A stretch of DNA of 11,169 bases from CG1-02-35-72 sp036170135 (GCA_036170135.1 JAVHOP010000089.1:1-11169); one strand, 5' to 3'; counted from the first letter of the stretch, positions 1-6,438 are shown. Notes: generated by a model not told the origin, from the letters alone. Numbers and translations: made by a program.

Positions 1-138
1 AGCCGATTTTTCGTTTTCAACAATGTAATAATCAATGCGTTCAATGATATTTTTAACAGAAAGTGGCAACACTTCTAAAGGCTCATTATCGCCTAAAGTT
101 GTAGGAATTAAATAAAGTTTGCCTTTATCATTTTTCAT
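1..138 (-). CDS. RsmI-like SAM-dependent methyltransferase (tetrapyrrole methylase family), N-terminal fragment
   Basis: Only the first 46 codons are present; the gene runs off the left edge. Translation from the ATG at 138 begins MKNDKGKLYLIPTTLGDNEP and continues to a YIVENEK segment. This is the N-terminal signature I associate with the RsmI-like methyltransferases of flavobacteria: a beta strand leading into the SAM-binding fold, with the PTTLGD stretch where RsmI has PTPIGN. RsmI itself methylates the 2'-O of C1402 in 16S rRNA, but flavobacteria carry a shorter paralogue of this type whose substrate is uncertain, so no symbol is given. The start codon lies inside the 3' end of the phosphatase gene (11-bp overlap, different frame), which implies translational coupling in a dnaA-phosphatase-methyltransferase operon. 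Family assignment is fairly secure; substrate is not. Confidence 0.75.
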   Translation of the reverse strand, partial: MKNDKGKLYLIPTTLGDNEPLEVLPLSVKNIIERIDYYIVENEKSA

Positions 139-586
139 TTAGTTGTGCGGCTAATTTGTTTGTTGCTTTGTCTAAAATATCATAGACTTGTTCAAATTGG
201 AATAAGCCTCCGGTATAAGGATCTGGAACATCCAAATTTTCATCCGGAAATAAAACATCCATGATCATCTTTACTTTTTGCTTGGCTTCATCATTTGGCG
301 CCATTTCAAGAATATTTTTATAATTTTCTAAATCCATTGCAAAAATAAAATCGAAACGTTCAAAATCATCCACAGAAAATTGTCGGCCACGCTGTTCAGA
401 AATATTTAAATGATGTTTATCTGCAACTTCTATGGCGCGTTTATCGGGCTGCTGACCAATATGCCAAGAACCTATTCCAGCAGAATCGACCTTAAATTTT
501 GTGTTGTCTAATTTAGATTTTAAAAGTCCTTCGGCTAAAGGCGAACGGCAAATATTGCCCAAACATACCATTAGAATACGTATCAT
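128..586 (-). CDS. Low-molecular-weight protein tyrosine phosphatase
   Basis: A 152-residue cytoplasmic protein, a normal length for the LMW-PTP family. The N-terminal P-loop VCLGNICRSPLAEG holds the CX5R(S) signature with nucleophile Cys8, Arg14 and Ser15. The general-acid loop VPDPYTGG places Asp122 next to Pro123 and Tyr124. The segment DSAGIGSWHIGQQPDKRA (about 34-51) is also typical of the family. The predicted reaction is hydrolysis of phosphotyrosine (or a small acyl or aryl phosphate) through a cysteinyl-phosphate intermediate. Its substrate here is unknown. In many bacteria such enzymes pair with BY-kinases in capsule loci, but no such kinase or capsule gene is nearby. It begins 11 bp after the dnaA stop on the same strand and its last codons overlap the next gene, so it is very likely co-transcribed with dnaA. 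Confidence 0.95.
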   Translation of the reverse strand: MIRILMVCLGNICRSPLAEGLLKSKLDNTKFKVDSAGIGSWHIGQQPDKRAIEVADKHHLNISEQRGRQFSVDDFERFDFIFAMDLENYKNILEMAPNDEAKQKVKMIMDVLFPDENLDVPDPYTGGLFQFEQVYDILDKATNKLAAQLNEK

Positions 587-597
587 TTAAAGCGTTT

Positions 598-2025
598 TTA
601 GAACGTCAATTTTTTTGTGATATCTTCAACGTATTTCCTGAATTGCTTGTCGGTTTCGGTTAAATTTTCTACAGTTTTACAAGCGTGAAGTACGGTTGCG
701 TGATCGCGTTTTCCAATTTGAGCGCCAATACTTGCCAGAGATGCTTTAGTCATTCGTTTGGCAAAAAACATCGCCAATTGTCGGGCTTGTACAATATTTC
801 GTTTGCGTGTTTTAGATTGCAACGTACTGACATCTAATTCAAAATATTTTGAAACTACTTTTTGAATCTGTTCAATAGAAACTTCGCGTTTTGTATTTTT
901 AACAAATTTATCTACAATTTGTTTGGTGAGCATCAAAGTAAATTCTTTTCTGTTAAAAGAGGCTTGTGCGATTAAAGAAATTAAAACACCTTCAATTTCT
1001 CTAACATTTGTCTTGATGTTTTTTGCGATATAATCAACAATCTCTTCAGGCATTACTACGCCGTCGCGATACAATTTATTTTGAAGTATCGAAACCCTCG
1101 TTTCGTAATCGGGTGCTTGCAATTCGGCAGACAATCCCCATTTAAAACGCGACAGTAAACGTTGTTCAATATCTTGCATATCAACCGGTGGTTTATCAGA
1201 TGTCAATACCACTTGTTTTCCGTTTTGATGCAAGTGATTAAAAATATGAAAAAATACATCTTGGGTACCTGTTTTACCAGATAAGAATTGAACATCGTCT
1301 ATCAACAATACATCAATCATTTGGTAGAAATGAATAAAATCATTTCTTGAATTGGTTTTAACGGCATCAATATATTGTTGGGTAAATTTTTCGGCAGAGA
1401 TATAAAGTACCGTTTTATCGGCATATTTATTTTTAATCTCAACGCCAATGGCTTGCGCTAAATGGGTTTTTCCCAATCCAACGCCACCGTAAATCAACAG
1501 CGGATTAAACGACGTTCCACCAGGTTTATTAGCAACTGCCAAACTAGCCGATCGCGCCAAACGGTTGGCATCACCTTCAATAAAATTATCAAAATTATAA
1601 TTGGGATTTAACTGTGATTCTATCTTAACTTTTTGAATTCCAGGAATAACAAACGGATTGCGCAATTCTCTTTTATTAAATTCAATCGGCATCGAAACAT
1701 CTTGTCCATACATCGGTTTTCTATTAGCACTCGGAATTTTAACGGTATGTGGCTGGCGACTGCTATATGCATTCTCCATTTTAACATCGTAAATCAATTT
1801 AGCATCAGCTCCAAGCTCTCTAACCAAAGTCACACGCAATAACTTTATATAATGCTCTTCTAACCATTCGTAAAAAAATTTACTCGGAACTTGAATAGTT
1901 AAGGCATCACCAGATAACTTAATGGGAACAATTGGCTCAAACCAAGTTTTGTATGCTTGCGGTTTAATATTATCTTTTATAAAAGACAGACAAGCGCTCC
2001 AAACTGATTCGACAGTATTAATCAT
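598..2025 (-). CDS. dnaA: Chromosomal replication initiator protein DnaA
   Basis: A full-length 475-residue DnaA, the AAA+ ATPase that binds DnaA boxes and opens oriC. Domain I spans about 1-80, with a short linker (domain II) to about 140. The AAA+ core starts near NFDNFIEGDANRLARSA. It carries Walker A GGVGLGKT (180-187, Lys186), Walker B VLLIDD (239-244), the box VII region EQRLLSRF with candidate arginine finger Arg293, and sensor 2 in NVREIEG (Arg342). Domain IV has the basic loop SKTRKRNIVQARQ (404-416) and the DnaA signature GKRDHATVLHACK (438-450), which binds DNA. The ATG at 2025 opens onto MINTVESVWSACLSFIK, a normal N-terminus. It heads an operon with the phosphatase and methyltransferase. 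A DnaA-box match upstream suggests autoregulation. Confidence 0.98.
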   Translation of the reverse strand: MINTVESVWSACLSFIKDNIKPQAYKTWFEPIVPIKLSGDALTIQVPSKFFYEWLEEHYIKLLRVTLVRELGADAKLIYDVKMENAYSSRQPHTVKIPSANRKPMYGQDVSMPIEFNKRELRNPFVIPGIQKVKIESQLNPNYNFDNFIEGDANRLARSASLAVANKPGGTSFNPLLIYGGVGLGKTHLAQAIGVEIKNKYADKTVLYISAEKFTQQYIDAVKTNSRNDFIHFYQMIDVLLIDDVQFLSGKTGTQDVFFHIFNHLHQNGKQVVLTSDKPPVDMQDIEQRLLSRFKWGLSAELQAPDYETRVSILQNKLYRDGVVMPEEIVDYIAKNIKTNVREIEGVLISLIAQASFNRKEFTLMLTKQIVDKFVKNTKREVSIEQIQKVVSKYFELDVSTLQSKTRKRNIVQARQLAMFFAKRMTKASLASIGAQIGKRDHATVLHACKTVENLTETDKQFRKYVEDITKKLTF

Positions 2026-2097
2026 TGATAGGTTAAAATGTATTTGGTTTGTTAATTACGGTTTTAAAGGAAATTCAATTTTCTAAAAATCGCTTTA

Positions 2098-2105
2098 CAA
2101 AAGTG
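2098..2105 (-). promoter_or_regulatory. Weak candidate -7 element for dnaA
   Basis: On the minus strand this reads CACTTTTG, one mismatch from the Bacteroidota -7 consensus TAnnTTTG. It would give a leader of roughly 65 nt for dnaA. No convincing TTG-type -33 element lies at the expected spacing. Its upstream end overlaps the DnaA-box match at 2104-2112, which would suit repression by DnaA. This is a tentative call only. Confidence 0.25.
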
Positions 2106-2112
2106 TGCATAA
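2104..2112 (-). promoter_or_regulatory. DnaA-box match upstream of dnaA
   Basis: On the minus strand the sequence is TTATGCACA, a full match to the relaxed E. coli-derived box TTWTNCACA. It lies 79 bp upstream of the dnaA start codon and overlaps the weak -7 candidate. I found no second box in this intergenic region. At this base composition a match by chance in 172 bp on either strand is roughly a few percent by hand estimate, so it is suggestive rather than proven. Confidence 0.45.
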
Positions 2113-2145
2113 TTTTTGTTATAAAAAAATGAAATTGCTATTGAT

Positions 2146-2167
2146 TTTTGATTATTTTTTGATTATT
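2146..2167. repeat. Tandem 11-bp AT-rich repeat (two copies)
   Basis: TTTTGATTATT occurs twice back to back (2146-2156 and 2157-2167), with a related partial TTGATT at 2141-2146. The 11-bp period is close to one helical turn, so the T-tracts lie on one face of the DNA and may bend or destabilise it. It sits between the divergent dnaA and thioesterase genes, 34 bp from the DnaA-box match. Confidence 0.6.
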
Positions 2168-2197
2168 ATGTAACGATAAAAATTTAATGTTTATTTT

Positions 2198-2614
2198 ATG
2201 TTAGCAAATACAATTAGTATCCGCGTTCGTTATAGCGAAACAGACCAAATGAAATATGTATATTATGGCAATTACGCACAATATTTTGAACTCGGTCGTG
2301 CCGAATGGCTGCGGAATTTAGGAATTTCGTATAAAGATATGGAAGACTCTGGTATTATGTTACCTGTGATAGATTTACATGTTAAATATTTTAAACCAGC
2401 AACTTATGATGATTTAATTACACTAACAAGCAAAGTTTCTAAACTTCCAAGCGCCAAAATTACATTTGAGCACTGCATTTATAACGAACAAAAAGAATTG
2501 CTAACAACCGGCGAATCTACTTTGGTATTTTTCGATATCAAAAAAAATAAACCTACCCGAGCTCCTAAATATATTTTAGATTTGATAGAGCCTTTTTTTA
2601 AGGATTCAAAATAG
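2198..2614 (+). CDS. Acyl-CoA thioesterase, YbgC/4-hydroxybenzoyl-CoA thioesterase family
   Basis: A 138-residue single hot-dog-fold protein, the usual length for the YbgC/4HBT family, which hydrolyses acyl-CoA thioesters in the cytoplasm. The active-site segment RYSETDQMKYVYYGNYAQYFELGRAEW carries the presumed catalytic Asp16 followed by the YGNY-type helix start. The later segment LPVIDLHVKYFKPATYDD is the conserved strand leading into the dimer interface. Many relatives have Gly-Val-Val-Tyr-His after the Asp; here the Gly position is Lys19 and the His position is Tyr23. The tyrosine is, as I recall, common in flavobacterial homologues, while the lysine is less usual. The gene diverges from dnaA and ends 1 bp before the stop of the oppositely oriented yigZ-like gene. 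No canonical TAnnTTTG lies upstream, only variants with one extra base (2110-2118, 2153-2161). Acyl-chain preference cannot be read from the sequence. Confidence 0.9.
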   Translation: MLANTISIRVRYSETDQMKYVYYGNYAQYFELGRAEWLRNLGISYKDMEDSGIMLPVIDLHVKYFKPATYDDLITLTSKVSKLPSAKITFEHCIYNEQKELLTTGESTLVFFDIKKNKPTRAPKYILDLIEPFFKDSK

Positions 2615-2615
2615 T

Positions 2616-3209
2616 TTACTTAACATCTTGAAAATTGGCTAAAATTGATTCAATGATATTAGCTTCCTTTTTACGAATTGAAAGTTTAAATTCACAAATC
2701 ATTTCCATACTTTGAGAAATGATTGTCAAATGATTTTCTTTTATAAGACGCATAACTTTATTTAGTTCTTTATAATCGAATTTTAAGATAAATTCCATTT
2801 GTAAAGTCTTCTCAACAATTTCAGCCTGTTCTAAACAATATTGTGTGGCGGTTTTATAAGCTTGCATCAATCCGCCAACACCTAAATTAATTCCGCCGTA
2901 ATAACGAACAACAACTACCAAAATATTAGTCAGGTTCTTAGATAAAATCTGTCCGTAAATTGGTTTCCCGGCACTGTTACTTGGTTCGCCATCATCGTTG
3001 GTGCGATAATTTATCGTTTCAACACCCAACTGCCAAGCATAACACCAATGTCGGGCTGCGTGATGTTCTTTTTTTAAGTTATCAATAAAAGGTTTTACGT
3101 CATCTTCGGAAGAAATGGGAAATGCAAAACCTAAAAATTTTGAGCCTTTATCTTTAAAAATAGGTCCACAAGTTTGTGTTTCTATCGTAAAATAAACATC
3201 ATCGCTCAT
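2616..3209 (-). CDS. YigZ/IMPACT (UPF0029) family protein
   Basis: A 197-residue protein matching the bacterial YigZ family in length and layout. The N-terminal IMPACT domain (about 1-125) includes KGSKFLGFAFPI, the HHAARHWCYAW segment, NDDGEPSNSAGKPIYGQI (71-88) and the glycine-rich VVRYYGGINLGVGGLMQAY (100-118). A small C-terminal ferredoxin-like domain (about 135-197, DUF1949-like) follows. The family is related to eukaryotic IMPACT, a regulator of GCN2. The bacterial role is not settled; a link to nucleotide or ribosome binding is only suggested by fold. The ATG at 3209 overlaps the ribD stop by 4 bp, so the two genes are almost certainly translated from one mRNA. No terminator is visible in the 1-bp gap to the convergent thioesterase gene. 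Confidence 0.92.
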   Translation of the reverse strand: MSDDVYFTIETQTCGPIFKDKGSKFLGFAFPISSEDDVKPFIDNLKKEHHAARHWCYAWQLGVETINYRTNDDGEPSNSAGKPIYGQILSKNLTNILVVVVRYYGGINLGVGGLMQAYKTATQYCLEQAEIVEKTLQMEFILKFDYKELNKVMRLIKENHLTIISQSMEMICEFKLSIRKKEANIIESILANFQDVK

Positions 3210-4255
3210 TGCTTAAAAATTGACAATTGGTCGTTTAATATTTTTTGAGTGCTGATTAATGTTCCATTTAACTGCGGAGCTTTGACTCCTTCTACCAAAT
3301 TGATTTCGCCTTTAAAAATCCGCGCTTCATCCCATAAATCAGCATCGATAAAACTTTGTAAAATCTGGCTACCTCCTTCAATAATAACCGATTGTATTTC
3401 ATGTTTGTATAACACCTCACAAATTTGCCTTGGAACATTTTTGCCAAAATCAATAGGTTCAAAAAGCAAATTCGTTTCATTTTTGGAAAAATCTGATTTT
3501 GAATCGGTTATAACGATGGTCTTGACTGTTTTATCAAACAGGTAACTTTGCTTCGGAATTCTGAGCAATCGGTCTAAAACTACGCGTATCGGATTTAATC
3601 CATTCATTTGTCGCACATCTAATTTTGGATTATCGGCTACAGCTGTGTTTGTTCCAACCAAAATAGCCGCTTCTTGTGCGCGCCACAAGTGAACCAACTG
3701 CAAAGACTGATTATTTGTGATAAAAAACGGTTCTCGTTCTTGCTCATTAATTTGTCTTTTAGCGATAAAACCATCTGCGGAAGCTGCCCATTTTAAAATA
3801 ATATAGGGACGTTTTAAATTGTGAAATGTGTAAAATCGTTTGTTTAAATCTAAACACGCTTGTTCTAAAATGCCAACAAATACCTCACAACCATTGTCGA
3901 TTAAGTGCAACACACCTTTTCCCGACACTTTCGGGTTGGTATCTAAAGCGCCAATTACCACATTCGGAATTTGGTATTTTACAATTAATTCGGCACAAGG
4001 CGGTGTTTTTCCGTAATGTGAACAAGGTTCTAAATTGACATAGAGCGTTGCTTCTTTTAAAAGCGATTTATCTTTAACAGCATTGATGGCATTGACTTCG
4101 GCGTGTGGTTCACCGGCTTTTTGATGCCAACCTTCGCCAATAATTCTATCTTTATAAACAATTACGCTACCAACCATCGGATTTGGATAAGTAAATCCGA
4201 ATCCATTTTTAGCCAATTCTAAACAACGTTTTATGTATTTTTGCTGTATATTCAC
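3206..4255 (-). CDS. ribD: Bifunctional riboflavin biosynthesis deaminase/reductase RibD
   Basis: A 349-residue cytoplasmic enzyme performing the second and third steps of riboflavin synthesis: deamination of the pyrimidine product of GTP cyclohydrolase II (EC 3.5.4.26), then NADPH-dependent ribosyl reduction (EC 1.1.1.193). The N-terminal deaminase carries the zinc motif HAEVNAI (His51, catalytic Glu53) and PCSHYGKTPPCAE (Cys78, Cys87). The reductase half starts near KRPYIILKWAASADGFIA and includes ILVGTNTAVADNPKLDVR and the glycine motif VIIEGGSQIL. I chose the GTG at 4255 as start. It gives (M)NIQQKYIKRCLELAKNGFG, the usual RibD N-terminus. An in-frame ATG at 4414 would add 53 non-homologous residues lying antisense to the acetyltransferase gene. 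A perfect -7 element sits four bases before the GTG. No FMN riboswitch is visible. Confidence 0.95.
   Translation of the reverse strand: MNIQQKYIKRCLELAKNGFGFTYPNPMVGSVIVYKDRIIGEGWHQKAGEPHAEVNAINAVKDKSLLKEATLYVNLEPCSHYGKTPPCAELIVKYQIPNVVIGALDTNPKVSGKGVLHLIDNGCEVFVGILEQACLDLNKRFYTFHNLKRPYIILKWAASADGFIAKRQINEQEREPFFITNNQSLQLVHLWRAQEAAILVGTNTAVADNPKLDVRQMNGLNPIRVVLDRLLRIPKQSYLFDKTVKTIVITDSKSDFSKNETNLLFEPIDFGKNVPRQICEVLYKHEIQSVIIEGGSQILQSFIDADLWDEARIFKGEINLVEGVKAPQLNGTLISTQKILNDQLSIFKQ
4236..4243 (+). promoter_or_regulatory. -7 promoter element for the GNAT-prmC unit
   Basis: TATTTTTG matches TAnnTTTG and lies 34 bp upstream of the acetyltransferase ATG at 4278, inside the first codons of ribD on the other strand. 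No clear -33 TTG is seen. Transcription from here would cross the ribD promoter. Confidence 0.5.
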
Positions 4256-4259
4256 AACA

Positions 4260-4267
4260 CAAAAGTA
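4260..4267 (-). promoter_or_regulatory. -7 promoter element for ribD, four bases from its GTG
   Basis: On the minus strand the sequence is TACTTTTG, then TGTT, then the GTG start codon. A transcription start a few bases after the element would fall on or beside the start codon, so the ribD message is probably leaderless or nearly so. The motif also supports GTG 4255 over the longer reading frame. No clear -33 TTG is seen. Confidence 0.6.
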
Positions 4268-4277
4268 GGACTTTAAG

Positions 4278-4766
4278 ATGAGTAATAAAATAGAAATCCG
4301 ATTGATAAAACGTGAAGATAATGTCAAACTTGCTTTGATTATCCGACAAGTTTTAGCTGAGTTTAAAGCCAATTTAGATGGCACACCATTTACCGACTCA
4401 AAAACAGATGCCATTTATGAAACTTTTGAGGCTAAAAACGGGCGCTATTTTGTTGCTCTTTTAAATGGTGAATTAGTTGGAGGTGCTGGTATTTATGGTT
4501 TAAGTAATGATTTTAAAGATACCTGTGAACTGAAAAAAATGTATTTGTTACCCAAAGCGCGTGGCTTAAAAATTGGCTATCAAATTGTTGATCGTTGTTT
4601 TGAATTTGCCAAACAAAAAGGTTTTAAACAATGTTATTTAGAGACTTTCCCAACTATGAAAAAAGCGCAAGCCTTTTATCAGCAGTTAGGTTTTGAATAT
4701 TTAGATAAACCCTTTATAAAAGCATGCCATACGGCCTGCCATATTTGGATGCTAAAACAATTTTAA
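4278..4766 (+). CDS. GNAT family N-acetyltransferase
   Basis: A 162-residue single-domain GNAT protein, predicted to transfer an acetyl group from acetyl-CoA to an amine; the substrate cannot be told. Strands around FVALLNGELVGGAGIYGL (58-75) lead into motif A, CELKKMYLLPKARGLKIGYQIV (83-104), whose RGLKIG stretch corresponds to the pyrophosphate-binding Q/RxxGxG/A loop, with Leu97 where a second Arg or His is more usual. Motif B follows at CYLETFPTMKKAQAFYQQLGFE (119-140), with the family's typical AxxFYxxLGF. The gene diverges from ribD with 22 bp between the start codons and is followed 1 bp later by prmC. An acetyltransferase next to prmC recalls rimI-type neighbours, but the similarity I can see is to general GNATs, so RimI is not claimed. 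Confidence 0.88.
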   Translation: MSNKIEIRLIKREDNVKLALIIRQVLAEFKANLDGTPFTDSKTDAIYETFEAKNGRYFVALLNGELVGGAGIYGLSNDFKDTCELKKMYLLPKARGLKIGYQIVDRCFEFAKQKGFKQCYLETFPTMKKAQAFYQQLGFEYLDKPFIKACHTACHIWMLKQF

Positions 4767-4767
4767 G

Positions 4768-5631
4768 ATGACCATCCAAAATTTAAAGAAGTATTTTACA
4801 GAAGAACTTCAAGATTTATATCCGCAAACGGAAATTGATTCTTTTTTATCGATACTTGTAGCTTTTAAACTTTATTTAAAACGCATTGATTTGGCATTAA
4901 ATCCAAATCAAAATATCTCTGATAAAGATGTTGAATTTTTCAGGGAAGCTTTAGAACGCTTAAGAAATCAAGAACCAATACAATATATTTTAGGAAACAC
5001 CGAATTTTTCGGGTTGCTATTTAAGGTCGATAAATCCGTTTTAATTCCCCGCCCCGAAACCGAAGAATTAGTGTCTTTGATTTTGAAAACAGCCAAAAGC
5101 CAAAAGCCAATAGCCGATGGCTATAAAATTTTAGACCTCGGTACCGGCAGTGGTTGCATTGCCATTGCTTTGGCAAGACATTTACCTAAAGCCGAAGTTT
5201 GGGCTTTAGATATTTCAAAAGAGGCGCTTAACATCGCCCAGCAAAACGCCGATTTAAATGAGGTAGCAATTAATTTTGTTGAGGCAGATATATTAAATTT
5301 AAAGACACTTCATACAAAATTTGATATCATCGTCAGCAACCCACCTTACGTAAAACAAAATGAGAAATCGCTGATGAAACCAAATGTTTTAAACTACGAA
5401 CCGCATTTGGCACTGTTCGTATCAGATGATAATTCGTTAATTTTTTATGATAAAATTGCCACTTTTGCCAAAACAAATCTCAAACCAAACGGCACATTAT
5501 TTTTTGAAATCAACCAATATTTAGGGAACGAATTAACCCAATTGTTAAAACAAAAAGGGTTTATAAATATTGAATTACGACAAGATTTGTACGAAGTAGA
5601 TCGGATTGTAAGCGCATGTATAAAAAAATAA
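4768..5631 (+). CDS. prmC: Peptide chain release factor N5-glutamine methyltransferase PrmC (HemK)
   Basis: A 287-residue cytoplasmic enzyme of normal PrmC length. It methylates the glutamine of the GGQ motif in release factors RF1 and RF2 using SAM (EC 2.1.1.297). The N-terminal helical domain (about 1-85) ends in RNQEPIQYILGNTEFFG. The segment VLIPRPETEELV (91-102) precedes the Rossmann methyltransferase fold with motif I ILDLGTGSGC (121-130), the acidic residue in ALDIS (146-150) and the signature NPPY (191-194), which binds the glutamine amide. The start at 4768 follows the acetyltransferase stop by 1 bp, implying co-transcription and probable translational coupling. A 7-bp tandem repeat encodes part of the linker around residues 108-117. 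A 129-bp gap with no clear terminator follows before trmD. Confidence 0.96.
   Translation: MTIQNLKKYFTEELQDLYPQTEIDSFLSILVAFKLYLKRIDLALNPNQNISDKDVEFFREALERLRNQEPIQYILGNTEFFGLLFKVDKSVLIPRPETEELVSLILKTAKSQKPIADGYKILDLGTGSGCIAIALARHLPKAEVWALDISKEALNIAQQNADLNEVAINFVEADILNLKTLHTKFDIIVSNPPYVKQNEKSLMKPNVLNYEPHLALFVSDDNSLIFYDKIATFAKTNLKPNGTLFFEINQYLGNELTQLLKQKGFINIELRQDLYEVDRIVSACIKK
5091..5118. repeat. Short 7-bp tandem repeat inside prmC
   Basis: AGCCAAA is repeated as AGCCAAA, AGCCAAA, AGCCAAT, AGCCGAT. It encodes the non-conserved linker between the PRPETEEL segment and methyltransferase motif I. The unit is not a multiple of three, so gain or loss of one copy would shift the reading frame. Confidence 0.7.
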
Positions 5632-5748
5632 GAACTTACTAAAATATCGCGCTAACTCACTTAACTGAGTCGTCAAATATCGTAATCAGAAAATGAAAAT
5701 AAACCATCAAATAGTCAGTTCTTCAAATCACAATCTTACTAAAACCCC

Positions 5749-5756
5749 TACCTTTG
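5749..5756 (+). promoter_or_regulatory. -7 promoter element for trmD, four bases from its ATG
   Basis: TACCTTTG is followed by CACA and then the trmD ATG at 5761. The expected transcription start falls at or next to the start codon. No convincing TTG-type -33 element is visible 17-23 bp upstream. The element probably drives trmD, the PAP2 gene and the glycosyltransferase. Confidence 0.65.
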
Positions 5757-5760
5757 CACA

Positions 5761-6438
5761 ATGCGCATAGATATTGTTACGGTTACACCCGAATTAATCA
5801 AAAGCCCGTTTGAATATTCCATAATCAAACGCGCAATCGATAAAGGTTTTGTAGAAGTCTATTTTCATAATTTAAGAGATTATGCCCTCAATAAATACGG
5901 TCAAATTGACGACATGCAATTTGGCGGCGGTGCCGGAATGGTGTTGATGATTGAGCCCATTGATAAATGTCTATCAAAATTGATGAATGAACGGACTTAC
6001 GACGAAGTGATTTTTATGACTCCCGATGCCCCAGTTTTAAATCAGAAAACCGCAAACAGCTTATCTTTAAAAGAGAATATTCTTATTTTGACGGGGCATT
6101 ATAAAGGTATTGACCAGCGTGTACGCGATAAATTTATCACCAAAGAAATCTCTATTGGCGATTATGTTTTAAGCGGTGGCGAAATTGCCGCAGCCGTTTT
6201 ATGCGATGCCATCATTCGATTAATTCCAGGAGTTCTAGGTGATGAAACTTCTGCACTAACCGACTCTTTTCAAGATAATTTATTAGCGCCCCCGGTTTAC
6301 ACGCGTCCGGCTGATTATAAAGGTTTAAAAGTTCCCGATGTTTTACTGTCGGGAAACTTTAGAAAAATTGATGAATGGCGTGCTGACGAAGCTTATAAAA
6401 AGACAAAAACTTTAAAGCCCAATTTATTAGATGAATAG
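5761..6438 (+). CDS. trmD: tRNA (guanosine(37)-N1)-methyltransferase TrmD
   Basis: A 225-residue SPOUT-class methyltransferase that adds the m1G37 methyl group next to the anticodon and so prevents +1 frameshifting (EC 2.1.1.228). The N-terminus MRIDIVTVTPELIKSPFEYS is diagnostic and fixes the start. Family motifs are visible in order: MQFGGGAGMV (52-61), LTGHYKGIDQR (110-120), the knot and SAM loop SIGDYVLSGGE (131-141), candidate Arg153, and TDSF with presumed catalytic Asp168 (167-170). The C-terminal PPVYTRPADYKGLKVPDVLLSGNF (177-200) follows; many TrmDs have SGNH there. In many bacteria trmD sits in rpsP-rimM-trmD-rplS. Here rpsP and rimM are not upstream, and two envelope genes separate trmD from rplS. 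Its last 8 bp overlap the PAP2 gene. It appears to start its own transcript. Confidence 0.98.
   Translation: MRIDIVTVTPELIKSPFEYSIIKRAIDKGFVEVYFHNLRDYALNKYGQIDDMQFGGGAGMVLMIEPIDKCLSKLMNERTYDEVIFMTPDAPVLNQKTANSLSLKENILILTGHYKGIDQRVRDKFITKEISIGDYVLSGGEIAAAVLCDAIIRLIPGVLGDETSALTDSFQDNLLAPPVYTRPADYKGLKVPDVLLSGNFRKIDEWRADEAYKKTKTLKPNLLDE

Noticed and set aside
1633..1842. Open frame of 69 codons on the plus strand, antisense to dnaA
   Set aside because: It lies wholly over the conserved DnaA coding sequence, has no recognisable domain and no promoter element close to its start; a shadow frame.
2026..2197. dnaA upstream region considered as oriC
   Set aside because: Only one DnaA-box match in 172 bp; origins normally carry a cluster. 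Kept only as a possible autoregulatory site.
3249..3545. Open frames of 98 codons (plus) and 62 codons (minus, 3292-3480) within ribD
   Set aside because: Both overlap the well-supported RibD reductase domain in other frames and show no family features.
3826..4038. Open frame of 70 codons antisense to the RibD deaminase domain
   Set aside because: Shadow of a conserved gene; no independent support.
4256..4280. FMN riboswitch upstream of ribD
   Set aside because: The start codon is 22 bp from the divergent gene and only four bases from the promoter element; there is no room for an RFN element.
5655..5670. Inverted repeat ACTCA-N6-TGAGT between prmC and trmD, considered as a terminator
   Set aside because: Only five base pairs and no following T-tract; too weak to call either a terminator or an operator.
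5635..5744. Ten-base direct repeat CTTACTAAAA at 5635 and 5735, exactly 100 bp apart, considered as flanks of an inserted element
   Set aside because: The DNA between contains no open frame or terminal inverted repeats, and a 10-base AT-rich match is weak evidence.
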